NCBI RefSeq assembly: GCF_032362555.1
Contig: NC_083536.1
Coordinates: forward strand, 9,982,001 to 10,046,000
Origin: Amyelois transitella
Lineage: Eukaryota; Arthropoda; Insecta; Lepidoptera; Pyralidae
DNA length: 64,000 bases
Direction of reading: 5' to 3'
The number at the start of each line of letters is the position of its first letter. Position 1 is the stretch's first letter. The notes beneath the pieces are model-generated. The model worked only from the letters and a program-made list of their open reading frames with translations, made no database searches and had not been told where the DNA came from. Both the position numbers and the translations under genes were made by a program. Below, piece by piece: positions 40,012 to 50,730 of the stretch.

Positions 40012-43000
40012 ACATAACATTTTGACTTTAGATGGTAAAACAAAATTTTTGTCTTTTTATGTTAATAGGAAATTACATTTTTATTTGGTTGATAGCGGTG
40101 CATCTTTATCTGTCATAAAAAGAGATTCTTTACCTATAAACGTAACTTTAAATAAAGACGACACTATCGTGAACGGAATAGGCGGACAAATTCGTTCGGC
40201 AGGATATATTTATCTTAATTTGGAGCATAATAGTGATCATTCTAGAATAGTATTCAATCATAAGTTTTACGTATTCGATAGCATACCATTACAGGCAGAT
40301 GGAATTTTAGGCTTAGACTTTCTGTGTTACTACGGTTCAAATATCAATCTGAGCTCAAATGTAGTCACTGTATCCCAAAACGGAATGGAATGTTGTTTGC
40401 CACTTTATGATTCAATCGATTATTCTAGAGAAGTGTTACTTATCCCAGCACGAAGCGAATCATTCCATCATGTTTATGTTTCTTCTAGTAGTGACAAGGA
40501 TTATGTTGTTTATCCAAAGCAATTAGCGGAAAATTTGTTCATGGCAGGATCTATAGTTAGAGTAACAAATAATAGAATACCAATTAAAATATTAAACACC
40601 AATGAACATCAAATTGAGTTGCCTACATTTCAACCAGAATTACATTTGTTGTCAGATTACGATACATATAAATTCGAGTCTTGCTCAAGAAACTCAGAAC
40701 GAGCAAAACGTTTATTAGATTTAATAAATTTAAAAAATTTAAATACTGAAGAACGAGATTCAATTCAACTTTTGTGTTCCAAATATGCAGATATTTTCTT
40801 TTTGCCAGGAGATAAGTTATCTTCTGCAAATGTTAATGAACAGTCTATTACATTAAAACCAAACACGACACCAGTTTATGTCAAGCAATACAGGTTACCA
40901 CAATCTTTAAAAAAAGAGATAGACAATCAGATAAAAAATATGTTAGACAATGATATCATTGAGGAGTCTAGAAGTGAGTGGTCTAGTCCAATAATGTTAG
41001 TTCCAAAGAAATCGGATGGCAAAGACAAAAAATGGCGTTTTGTTGTTGACTACCGAAAATTAAATAATTGCATTGTTGATGATAAATTCCCGTTACCCAA
41101 TATAACAGACATATTGGATTCATTAGCAGGTTCAATTTACTTTACACATTTAGATTTATATCAAGGGTATTTTCAAATAAGCTTAGATAAAGACAGTAGA
41201 AACTGCACATCGTTCACAACGAGCACAGGAAAGTACCACATGAAAAAATTACCCATGGGATTGAAAACTAGCCCAAGTGTTTTCAGTCGTGTAATGTCTA
41301 TAGCGATGTCAGGATTAAACTATGAAAAATGTTTCATATATTTAGATGACCTTGTAATTTTTGGCCGTAACCTTGAAATTCATAATCGTAATTTAACAGA
41401 TGTGTTTGAAAGGCTTCGAAAAATTAATTTGAAATTAAATCCTCAAAAATGTGTATTCTTAAAGAAAGAAATACTGTATCTAGGACATTTGGTTTCTGAA
41501 AAGGGTGTACTTCCTGACCCAGCTAAAATTGAAGTAGTTAAAAATTATCCAAAACCTACTAATACCGACGAAATCAAAAGATTTGTAGCCTTTTGTAATT
41601 ACTACCGTAAATTTATAAAAAAATTTGCTGAAATAACTGCACCTTTAAACAAGCTTACAAGGAAAAATGAAGTATTTAAGTGGACGGAAGAGTGTACAGT
41701 TGCATTTGAAAAATTAAAGGAAAAATTAAGTTCACCCCCTGTTTTAGATTTTCCGGATTTTTCCGAAGGTAATGAGTTTATTTTACAGACTGATGCTTCC
41801 GGTATTGCTGTCGGAGCAGTGTTGTGTAATAAAAATATGAAACCTATAGCTTATGCCAGTAGACCCTTAAACAAAGCGGAATTAAATTACCCTACGATTC
41901 AGAAAGAATTACTTGCTATAGTCTGGGCAATAAAGTATTTTAGACCATATTTATACAATAGAAATTTTACAATTTTAACAGATCACAGACCATTAATTTA
42001 CTTATTTTCAATGAAAGACCCATCCAGTAGACTTTTAAAATTCAGACTTCTTTTAGAAGAATACGAATTCAAGATTAACTATATAAAAGGTAAAGATAAT
42101 AGTGTTGCAGATGCTTTGTCTAGAGTTTATATTACGTCAGATACATTGAAAAGCATGAACGAAGACATTATAATGGTTTTGACTAGGAGACAACGTAAAA
42201 ATTTGGAAGAAAGTAGTGAAAGTTCTATTTTAAGTAATCCCACTGATGAAAGGTCTGATCAGCCTCGAGTTGTGGAATTGTTTAAAATACCGAACGATTA
42301 CATGGAATTGACTTTTATAGAAAAAAAGGATTTAGATAAATTGAGGAGCAAAAATAACGTAGATTTAGAAAAAGAATGTTTCATTTATTGCAAAATAAAG
42401 AATACTATTTATATAAACATTGACTTTAGGGCACATTTTACGCGAGCCGAATTTGTGACTAAGTTAATGGAATTTTGTAAAATAATCAAAGTAAAAGAAC
42501 TATGCATAGTAAAAAATAATGAGATAAAAACATTCATAAATGATTTGTTACAAGAAATAAATAATAGAACGAATTGGACCGGTCCACGATTTTATATAAT
42601 AAAGAGTGTTAAGAGAATAGAGAATGACGAAGACAAACAGTATATTTTGCATGACTTCCATTTGTTACCAACCAGTGGACATGCTGGAATTCGTAGAATG
42701 ACTAATAACATTAAGAGGTTATTTTTTTGGCCTGGTTTAGATAAGGATATTAAGGATTTTGTAAATAAATGTAGCAAATGTCAAAAAATGAAGCATTGTA
42801 GATATACCAAGGCGCCAATGGAGATAACTACAACTGCTTCCAATGCTTTTGAGAAAATTTATTTAGACCTTTGTGGACCTTTAGAGAGAGACTCAGATGA
42901 TAATCGCTATATCTTGACAATCCAATGCGAATTAACAAAGTTTGTCGAAGCTTATCCTTTAAAAAATAAAGAGACGGTAAGTATTGCACATGCGTTTGTC

Positions 43001-43675
43001 AATAATTTTATACTTAGGTTTGGAATACCAGATACTATTGCAACAGATCGCGGAACGGAGTTTGTCTCATCTACAATGGAACAGGTTTGTAATTTATTAG
43101 GTATAGAAAAGTTAACATCTACAGCTTACCACCACGAATCGCTAGGAGCTATTGAAATTTCTCATAAGAGCCTAGGTGCGTTTTTACGCATACATTGTGA
43201 TGATCAAAAAGATACGTGGAGTCAATGGCTTCCATTTTGGTGTTATAGCTACAATAATACTGTTCACACAGAGACGAACTACACACCGTTTGAATTGGTA
43301 TTTGGTAAACCTAGTAAAATTCCCTGTAGAGTTAGAAATAATAATAATATAGAACCCTTGTATAATCCAGAAAATTATCCTTTACATTTAAAGCATCGTT
43401 TACAAGTATCTCTTCAAGATGCTCGTAAGAATTTAATTTATAGTAAAGAAAAGAGGAAATGTTTATATGATAAAACATTAAATGATGTATCATATAATAC
43501 TGGAGATTTAATATTAATTAAAAATGAAGTAGGTAAAAAGTTAGATTGTAAATTTTTCGGTCCTTTTACTGTCATAGAAGATTTAGGATGTAATGTGAAA
43601 ATTGCAAAAGATGATAATAAAGTAGACGTAGTACACAAAAATAGGACAAAAAGGTTTATTATGTCATATCAATAA
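39995..43675 (+). CDS. Gypsy-M pol: protease, RT, RNase H, integrase
   Basis: Open to 43675 without a break, about 1217 aa from TTG at 40022 (no ATG start, as expected for a frameshift product). Domains in order, numbered from there: aspartic protease (about 20-110, LVDSGAS); RT (about 290-480, FVVDYRKLNN, HLDLYQGYFQI, catalytic FIYLDDLVIFG); RNase H (about 580-700, LQTDASGIAVGAVL, IVWAIKYFRPYL, TDHRPLIYLF, SVADALSRV); integrase zinc domain (about 880-930, HDFHLLPTSGHAG, CSKCQKMK) and core (IYLDLCGPL, IATDRGTEFVS, HESLGAIEIS as D, D, E). It ends with a tail containing TGDLILIKNEVG and KFFGPFTVIEDL. All catalytic residues are present. Confidence 0.95.
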   Translation, partial: SFFDLKHNILTLDGKTKFLSFYVNRKLHFYLVDSGASLSVIKRDSLPINVTLNKDDTIVNGIGGQIRSAGYIYLNLEHNSDHSRIVFNHKFYVFDSIPLQADGILGLDFLCYYGSNINLSSNVVTVSQNGMECCLPLYDSIDYSREVLLIPARSESFHHVYVSSSSDKDYVVYPKQLAENLFMAGSIVRVTNNRIPIKILNTNEHQIELPTFQPELHLLSDYDTYKFESCSRNSERAKRLLDLINLKNLNTEERDSIQLLCSKYADIFFLPGDKLSSANVNEQSITLKPNTTPVYVKQYRLPQSLKKEIDNQIKNMLDNDIIEESRSEWSSPIMLVPKKSDGKDKKWRFVVDYRKLNNCIVDDKFPLPNITDILDSLAGSIYFTHLDLYQGYFQISLDKDSRNCTSFTTSTGKYHMKKLPMGLKTSPSVFSRVMSIAMSGLNYEKCFIYLDDLVIFGRNLEIHNRNLTDVFERLRKINLKLNPQKCVFLKKEILYLGHLVSEKGVLPDPAKIEVVKNYPKPTNTDEIKRFVAFCNYYRKFIKKFAEITAPLNKLTRKNEVFKWTEECTVAFEKLKEKLSSPPVLDFPDFSEGNEFILQTDASGIAVGAVLCNKNMKPIAYASRPLNKAELNYPTIQKELLAIVWAIKYFRPYLYNRNFTILTDHRPLIYLFSMKDPSSRLLKFRLLLEEYEFKINYIKGKDNSVADALSRVYITSDTLKSMNEDIIMVLTRRQRKNLEESSESSILSNPTDERSDQPRVVELFKIPNDYMELTFIEKKDLDKLRSKNNVDLEKECFIYCKIKNTIYINIDFRAHFTRAEFVTKLMEFCKIIKVKELCIVKNNEIKTFINDLLQEINNRTNWTGPRFYIIKSVKRIENDEDKQYILHDFHLLPTSGHAGIRRMTNNIKRLFFWPGLDKDIKDFVNKCSKCQKMKHCRYTKAPMEITTTASNAFEKIYLDLCGPLERDSDDNRYILTIQCELTKFVEAYPLKNKETVSIAHAFVNNFILRFGIPDTIATDRGTEFVSSTMEQVCNLLGIEKLTSTAYHHESLGAIEISHKSLGAFLRIHCDDQKDTWSQWLPFWCYSYNNTVHTETNYTPFELVFGKPSKIPCRVRNNNNIEPLYNPENYPLHLKHRLQVSLQDARKNLIYSKEKRKCLYDKTLNDVSYNTGDLILIKNEVGKKLDCKFFGPFTVIEDLGCNVKIAKDDNKVDVVHKNRTKRFIMSYQ

Positions 43676-44016
43676 TACATCGTTAAGTACTTACATTATG
43701 TTAACATTTATTAAATATGTACAATAATCGTATACTTAAATATGTAAAAAAAAAAAAAAAAAAATTGTACTTACCTTGTAAAATGTAGTTGTCAACAGTA
43801 TACCTAAATACATACCTATATCTATAATATAATCGTCTAATATTAAGATTATCTGTGTTGTTTAGCACATAGGTATACTTTGTATTAATTAATATTCTTA
43901 CAGTAGGTAATTTTCGTCGACGAAACCTACACGAATACCTATATAACATTGTATTTGTTTATAATCATAAAAATAAAACTAATATTTTTATTTTTATTCT
44001 TTTTGCACCCCCGTGG
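43676..44016 (+). other. 3' non-coding region of Gypsy-M
   Basis: AT-rich, with an A run at about 43745-43763. The sequence before the 3' LTR (TTTTGCACCCCCGTGG) is not purine-rich, so the usual polypurine tract for plus-strand priming is not evident at the LTR edge. No env-type frame. Confidence 0.65.
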
Positions 44017-44133
44017 TGTAGTGTAGCCCTAATTGTAATATGTTATACTATTATATACTATATACTTGATGATCAATAAATCAGAATCGATTCAGCTTTT
44101 GTTTAATTTACACGCATTCCCTCCTATATTAGA
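44017..44133 (+). repeat. 3' LTR of Gypsy-M (117 bp)
   Basis: Matches the 5' LTR with one difference in 117 bp. It is followed by CACATCACAACATTCCC, which resumes RTE-A. Confidence 0.95.
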
Positions 44134-44137
44134 CACA

Positions 44138-45470
44138 TCACAACATTCCCTTATCACGCTGTTCCTTATCCGGTCACTCAATTTCACACCCAACATACTC
44201 CTTAACGCTCTCATTTCCACTGCATTTATTCTGCTTTCGTGCTTCTTTTGCCATACCCAACTTTCACTCCCATACATTAATGTCGGGACCAACACGCCCC
44301 TGTGCACAGCCAGTCGAGCCTTTTTGGATAGTTTCTGACTGCTCATAAAGGCATGCAAAGCTCCATTCACCATGTTCCCCGCGTTCACTCTCCTTTCAAT
44401 ATCACTATCACACTTGCCATCTGATGTAAACTTTGATCCTAGATATACAAACTCTTTCACTTGCTCAACTTTTTCTCCTCCAATCAAAATATTACATGCT
44501 GTCATTTCTTTCTCCATTTCAAAAACCAGTGTTTTAGTTTTACTTACGTTCACTTTCATTCCTTTCTCTTTTAAAGCTTCATGCATACAGTTTACCATCT
44601 CCTGTAACTCCTCCGCTGATGACGCCAGTATAACCTGATCGTCGGCATAGAGCAGACATTTGACGAGTAATTCATTCATCCTTAATCCACTTTCAGACTC
44701 TTTCAAATCTGTCAAACAACTATCCATAAATAGGTTGAACAGCCACGGTGACGCAACACATCCCTGCCTTACACCTTTCTCAATCTTAAACCACTCAGTG
44801 TGCGCTCCGTTTATCCTGACACAAGCACTCGAATCCTCATATAAGGATTTCAGTGCTCGTATCAAGAGACTGCTCACCCCATGCATAGAAAGTGCTGACC
44901 ACAATTCATTCCTCTCAACTCTGTCATAGGCCTTTTCCAAATCCACGAATGTGCAATAGACTTTTTGACTCTTGGCCAAAAACTTTTCGGCTATGCACCG
45001 CAAAGAAAAGACCTGATCAGTACATCCCATTCCCTTTCGAAATCCCGCTTGAGCATCCCATATTTTGTCATCAGTTTCATTCCTGACTCTATTAATCAAT
45101 ACCTTAGCATACAATTTGCCGACGACGCTAAGCAGGCTTATACCACGATAATTTTTGCAGTCCAGTTGTGACCCTTTTCCTTTGTAAAGTGGCACAATAA
45201 CAGCCTTACACCAATCTTTTGGTACTCGGCCGCTTCTCCAACACAAATTGAAAAGGCAGTACAACTGTCTAGCTACGACGCCTTTTCCTGCTTTAAGCAT
45301 CTCGACCGACACTCTATCATACCCGGCAGCCTTACCCGCTTTCATACTCTTAAGTGCTTCCACAATTTCAAACTTTTCAATTTCGCCTTCCATCTCATTC
45401 TCTTTTTCTTCGCTATAGCAGAACTCTTTCTTATTTTCTTCCTTTTTTTCAAATAAACTCTCAAAATAGT
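44138..45470 (-). pseudogene. RTE-A copy 2 ORF2: reverse transcriptase core
   Basis: Read from 45470 after the 34-bp deletion: EGEIEKFEIVEALKSMKAGK, NYRGISLLSVVGKL, QAGFRKGMGCTDQ, VDLEKAYDRVE, VRQGCVASPWLF, CLLYADDQVIL and VKEFVYLGSKFTSDGK, ending IRECCDV at the Gypsy-M junction, where the next codons are at 37670. All RT motifs are intact. Confidence 0.93.
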
Positions 45471-46889
45471 CACAACGCTACCATCCTGGCATCTGATCCT
45501 AGTCAGCTCTCTGGTTATAGTTTTTCCTCGGGCTGACCTTACGGATTTCCAGAATACTTTCAGATTTGACTGAAAGTCTTCTGATAGCCTTTTATCAAAA
45601 TCCTCTTTATACTCTTCTTTCTTTCTAATCACAGCTTTCTTAACCAAATCTTTCATTTTTTTATATTCCTTACGTGCTTCATTCACATCCTCATCTATAA
45701 CCTCTTGCATTCTTAAGTTAGCTTTTGCTGCTAACAAATCCAGCCATGCTTTCTTCTTTAATCGCACAAGTTCTTGCACATCTTTACTCATCCACGCATT
45801 TTTGTGATTTTTCCCTTTCCTTCTTCTACTTACACCACACACTTCAACAGCTACTTTCACAATTCTTTCTTTAAATTCCTTCCATCCATCTTCAATATTG
45901 CTCCTCTCATCTAAATCTTCAATTTCATCCTTCAGTCTATTAATATACTTCTTACCTACATCCATATCTTGCAAATTTTCTACTTTCACTCTTTCCAAAG
46001 CGCTGGTTTGCTCCCTTACCCTGTGCCGCCAGCGATTGAAGATACCCCTTATCCGGGATATCACCAGTAAATGGTCCGAGTCAATGCCAGCACCGCGATA
46101 TGCACGGGTATCCAGCACTTTGTTCTTCAATCTTTCATCTACAATCACAAAGTCTATCATACTTTTTAAAATACCTTCCACTCTTGTATAGGTGTGGATC
46201 TCTTTATGTTGAAACATTGAGTTCGACACAAAAAGATCCCACTCTAGACAGATTTCTAATACACTTCTTCCATTATCATTCACCTTTTCGTCACCAAACG
46301 CACCAAGCACCTTTTCATATCCATCACGCTTTACACCCACCCATCCATTAAAATCACCTAACATAATAATCTTCTCATTTGGCTTGGTAACTTTCAATAC
46401 TTCTCTTACACTATTCCAGAACTCCTCGTTTTCGCTTTTTGCTTATGTTGTACCCCTCGAACCCACATCCCACGGTGCATAAACACCTAAAACGAAGATC
46501 CGAGTGATTCCAACTTTCAGCCTAATCCATAGAAGACGAGGGCTGACACACTCATACTCATTCACACACTCAGCCATTCGTGCAGAAAGAATTAGACCGA
46601 CCCCTTGACAGCCTCGGCTGGTACTGGAAATTCCAGACCAATACGCCGTGTAAGGGCCGTGCTGCGTCGCGTCGCATCCTTTCCGCTTCGTTTCATTCAC
46701 GCACAACACATCCAAACGTCTTTCATCCATCATCTGGCATACTTCCTCAATCTTTTCCTTCATTCCTCCTCTTACATTCATCGTCGCAAAACGGCTTTCA
46801 GCAGACCGCATACCGCTCCCGCCGGGAACGAGACGTGATGGGGTGCGGACACCATCGCCGCCATTTAGGTGCTTTTTACGGATCATCAT
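45470..46889 (-). pseudogene. RTE-A copy 2 ORF2: endonuclease and linker
   Basis: The first ATG in frame is at 46889. Endonuclease motifs: RFATMNVRGGMKEKIEEV (Asn), VLCVNETKRKG (Glu), GVYAPWD, then TAA at 46443-46445, after which the frame resumes with EKIIMLGDFNGWVG (GDFN), SMIDFVIVDERL and AGIDSDHLLVISRI (SDH). The linker (VCGVSRRRKGKNHKNAWMSKDV, LVRLKKKAWLDLLAAKANL) ends GSVV, where 34 bp present in copy 1 (5041-5074) are missing, causing a frameshift. A one-base microhomology sits at the deletion ends. Confidence 0.93.
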
Positions 46890-47089
46890 GCGATTCCCAC
46901 GAGACGCAAGGGAACAATTTTTTCCGCCCCAGCAGAGCCCCCCATGCCAGGGTAAGGCTAGCCATTACCTGGGGGTCGCCCAACCCCATGGCGGAAGTGG
47001 CACGCTCGAGACTAGGCTCGCCCCTAGCCATGCATCCATCGGCGCGGCAGACCTTAGATTGGCAAATTAGACATGACGAGGGAACATAA
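46890..47089 (-). other. 5' UTR of RTE-A copy 2
   Basis: GC-rich leader; its outer edge is placed at about 47089 because LINE-B RT coding resumes immediately beyond (LSDLRPIYILPYFSKILE, then LALSQL). Confidence 0.65.
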
Positions 47090-48580
47090 TTGGGATAAAG
47101 CAAGTGTTTCTAGAATTTTTGAAAAATAAGGCAATATATAAATGGGCCGAAGGTCACTTAAGGCGGTGGGATTGTCGATTTTTGGTAGGGTAACACAAAA
47201 GCTTTACGCCACATAGAAGGAAATGCTCCCGTACTCATTGAAAAATTTATTATGTTATATGGCATATAATTTATTACATGGCTAATAGCATCGTGACCAA
47301 CAGCCTCAGATTTGATGGAAAGTAATGCTTTGTGCACATCGTCTAAAGATACCAAAGAGAAAGAGAAAGACTCGGAAAGAAGAAGTGGCATGGAAGTTAT
47401 ATTAAAAATGGTTTGTGTTCTAGTAGTGTCATCAAGGCAGGAGGCAGACGAAAAGTGAGAATTGATCTCATCAAAGAAGAACGGAAGGTTAATAGACTTG
47501 GATACACTTTTACCAAACCCAAGACTTTTGAGAAACTTCCAGGTGTCAGCCGCGGATAAGTTGGATATATGGTCATGAAATTAATGCCGTTTAGCTGATC
47601 TTACCATCTTGTTGCAATGATTTCTTGCCACTTTGTAGAGAGTCCAGTTTATCTCTGAGCGTTTGCGCTTAAACTTGCTGAATGCTTTATTGCGCTTTCT
47701 CATAGCCATTCGAACTCCCAAAGTAATCCATGGACATGGTGGTCTTTTAAATTTAACTGTACGAAGTGGGACATGTCGATCAAAGAGTGATATGATGGTC
47801 TCGTTCAGAAGGCTTACCTTCTCATTAATGGAGTCGGCTGCAGCAATCATACTCCAGTCAGTGCCAGCGGTATCTATACAGAGGGCTTCCTCGTTAATTC
47901 TAGCATGGTTGCGCATCAACACAGCAGCAGGCTTGTGTTTCTTAGTGTGTATGTTGTAAGACGCATAGATTAGGTCATGTCGTGAGAACTCAGGAGCCGG
48001 ATATTGACCGTGAAGAAGGACATCAGAGATCGAAGCTTCACGTTAAGGTCAAGTTAAGTGTCATCGGTATGTAGATTCTGATGCGTAGCGTTAAGATGGA
48101 GAACAGAGAGGTTAAACGAATTAAAGAGTTGAAGAAATTTAGAAGAGAGGGAGTCGTCTAGCATGTTATTATTGAAATCACCGAGCAATAAAAAATGAGA
48201 GTAAAAGGAAACAAAAGGCTCCAAGGCTGATTTGAAGCAAGAGTAGAGATCAACACGAGAAACATTGGGGGCAGAGTAAAAACACCAAGAAACAATTTTA
48301 CCCGATTTACATCCACTTCTAAAAAGAGGTACGCCGGGGATGCAGAGTGCGATAAAGTGGATTTGCTCAGTAATTTATAAGGAAAATGGCTACGTAGGTA
48401 TATGGCCACACCACCGCCTCGACCAATACCTCGATCATTCCTAATTAATATAAACCCTGGAACTGTAAAGAAGGAGGAGTTTAAACTAGATTTAATCCAA
48501 GTTTCAGAAATAAGAATTGCGTCAAGGTGTTCTACGGACGCAAGATCCAGAAGACTTGAATAATGCGCTGGTACACTTTG
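47090..48580 (-). pseudogene. LINE-B ORF2: endonuclease, linker and RT start, decayed
   Basis: From the RTE-B junction: QSVPAHYSS, then the endonuclease with FILIRNDRGIGRGGGVAIYLRSHFPYKLL and a frameshifted middle (48409-48000), with FSRHDLIYASYNI near 47990. The linker 47922-47581 shows LFDRHVPLRTVKFKRPPCPWI and RMAMRKRNKAFSKFKRKR. The RT begins at 47391 (LDDVHKALLSIKSEAVGHD, FPSMWRKAFVLPYQKSTIPP), shifts near 47165, and continues LSDLRPIYILPYFSKILE to 47095. Several shifts and stops. Confidence 0.85.
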
Positions 48581-48634
48581 TGCATTTCTATCTTCTTCTT
48601 AGTCGTGTCACTCTTGACAGAGTAGTCGTGGTCA

Positions 48635-49737
48635 TCATGTAGTGTTGGAGGCGGGCGCCAATGTGCGCCTTACGATGTCACGCCATTTCTCCCTGATGGA
48701 AGTCATCCTGCTGCACTCGTTAAGTGAACCGCCAATGACAGACTTTATTTGGTCGGTCCATCGCATGGGTGACACTTTACCCTGGACAACAAGCCGTTCT
48801 ATGGATCGGTTGCCTCTCCTTGTAACGTGTCCAAAGAATGACAAAATGCGAGATTGTACTAAGGGAAATAGTCGCTGCTTAATACCGAGCTCTTGGAGTA
48901 TCGAGACGTTAGTGCGGAACTCTGTCCAAGACACACCAAGCATTCTCCTCCAGCACCACATCTCTAGGGCGTCTATCTTTTTTCTTTCCACTTCTCGCAA
49001 TGTCCACGTTTCAGCAGCATACAAAAATATGGGGAAAATAAGCGTGCGCACCAGTCTGGTCTTTGTGGTCTTAGTGATGCTACGATTCCTCCATACTTTT
49101 CTCATTCTGTCCATTGCCGATCTTGTGATTGCCATTCGTCGCTTTATCTCGTCGATACATCCACCGTTATTCGAAATCAGAGCGCCAAGGTAAGTGTACG
49201 ATTGGACCACGTCACAGTTCGCGATTCTAGTTACTTCTGGCGAATTACTGTTAGCGCGATCCACAACCATCATCTTCGTCTTGCTGCGATTTATTTTCAG
49301 ACCGAACTCGAGGCCAACACGTTCCATTTTCTGAAGTAGATCTTCCATGTGTTGGGTACTAGTTGCAAAGAGAGTGGTGTCATCAGCATAACGTAGATTG
49401 GCAATTTTGTATCCACCAATTTTCACACCGTCTGTCCAATCCTCTAGAGTGATGCGCATTATTAACTCAGTGTATACATTGAACAAGAGCGGTGATATTA
49501 TGCATCCCTGGCGTACTCCGGTACTAGGGCGAAAGTTTCCTGACAAGACGTCTTCTGTGCGCACAGAGGCTGTTCCATCCTCGTATAGCCGTCTTAAAAG
49601 GTGGACTAGATGTAAAGGCGTGCCCATTTGCAATAGTGTGTCCCATAACACAGGCCATTTCACCGAGTCAAATGCTTTTGAGAAGTCCGCTTTTTCGATG
49701 ATCTGGCGAACAATCAAAATCTGTTCCCGAGTTAGAT
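48635..49737 (-). pseudogene. RTE-B reverse transcriptase core and C-terminus
   Basis: From the T junction: REQILIVRQIIEKADFSKAF, FDSVKWPVLWDTLLQMGTP (palm Asp), GVRQGCIISPLLFN, IANLRYADDTTLF (catalytic YADD), GLKINRSKTKMMVVD and SYTYLGALISNNGG, then the C-terminal IFLYAAETWTL, RRMLGVSWTEFRTNVSIL and ILSFFGHVTRRG. No stop within the 360 codons. The RT fingers preceding this block are only partly present beyond T, and about 20 codons (the QAGF region) are missing at the junction. Confidence 0.92.
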
Positions 49738-49759
49738 AGGTGGGTGGATTTCAACAAGT

Positions 49760-50040
49760 GATTTTTTTTTGTCATTTCGGTGAGATTTTTTATTTCAATG
49801 CTATTCTACAATTTTTTGATAATAAATAAAACTTTAAGCTATTTTATAACATATGCGTGAATGGTCATCAAATATCATCGAAACTTGCAGATATATTTAA
49901 GGTTGAATTTTTAAGTGTCCACTGAAATGATAAGTATCCATCGAAATGATAATAAAAGCCCACCGAAATGAAAATTACCCACCGAAATGATTTAAATGTG
50001 CACCGAAATGAAATAAACCCACTGAAATGATACGGCTAAG
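49760..50040. repeat. Subterminal repeat cluster, left end of element T
   Basis: The motif CCACYGAAATGATA and variants occurs at about 49767 (inverted), 49917, 49938, 49961, 49980, 49999 and 50019, spaced roughly 20 bp apart in the last five. Such arrays usually bind the transposase. Confidence 0.85.
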
Positions 50041-50349
50041 AACAACCGTGCTGCGGAACAAGGGTTCCGTAATATTTTAAGTTCGGTTTTCATATTCTTA
50101 GTTAAAGAAGATACAGTTAGTTGTTGTTATAATATCTTTCTTTGAGACTATTCTCATTGTTTCTTTACTCAAATAACTGTGACTAATTTTAGGCACGTTT
50201 AATTTTTTTTAAAGTCATTTTAGTAACTGTGATATTTTTAGTAAATAATGAAGTTTGCTATAATTAAGCTTCTTAGATTTTATTACACACTTAGTTACCT
50301 ACAGCTCGACCATAATAAAAGCGTGCTAATATTTATTTTACTACCTGCA

Positions 50350-50730
50350 TTAAGGCGTTGTGGCAAGCAAAACTAGTGCTGCCAATGAAAAAAAATAATA
50401 TGTCAGTAACTAGTACGAATATCAAAAATGTACAACACCCGAACACTAAAGTATTATAATCATATTATGCATTGTTTTTTAGAAATAATAAGAAAACTTT
50501 GTTTCATTGTGTTGAGAAACAAAAAGCATTATTGCTAAAAGCGGCCGTTTTTTCCTTTGATGAAAACTGTTGCTCAAAACAATGACATACAGTTTTCCTA
50601 GTATGTTTAAAAAATAAAGCGCGTATTAATTTAGTATTCGGGTGTTGTACATTTTTGATATTCATTACTTACTGAGATATGATTTTTTTTTTCATTGGTG
50701 GCGCTAGTTTTGCTTGCCACAGCGCCTTAA
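50350..50730. mobile_element. MITE with about 100-bp terminal inverted repeats and TTAA flanks
   Basis: Body 50354-50726 (373 bp) between TTAA at 50350-50353 and 50727-50730. Each end begins GGCGYTGTGGCAAGCAAAAC and the arms match for about 100 bp (ATATCAAAAATGTACAACAC near the inner end). There is no coding capacity. TTAA duplications suggest mobilisation by a piggyBac- or Kolobok-type transposase. It is inserted in the non-coding left part of element T. Confidence 0.88.

Larger units (their letters stand above)
37675..44133 (+). mobile_element. Gypsy-M, nearly intact Ty3/Gypsy element with an extra small ORF
   Basis: 6459 bp, LTR to LTR, inserted in RTE-A copy 2 with CACA at 37671-37674 and 44134-44137 (CACAT if the ambiguous T is counted). 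The 117-bp LTRs differ at one position. Internal order: primer site, a 94-aa membrane-protein ORF, gag, pol. No stop or frameshift is visible within gag or pol, so it may have been competent recently. The gag has no zinc knuckle but an Arg/Gly/Asn-rich tail, as in the mdg1/412 lineage, and the primer site TGGCGACC is also like that group. Confidence 0.95.
37329..47089 (-). mobile_element. RTE-A copy 2, near full length, with Gypsy-M nested inside
   Basis: Minus strand: 5' UTR (47089-46890), endonuclease (46889 to about 46050), RT (to 44138 and 37670-37356), and a tail with three or more ATGT units at 37329-37350. Gypsy-M (37675-44133) splits the RT C-terminus with duplicated CACA. Its 5' end sits in the LINE-B RT. 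The frame has one stop (46443-46445, TAA for a Gln codon) and one 34-bp deletion near 45470. Otherwise it is very close to copy 1. Confidence 0.92.
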
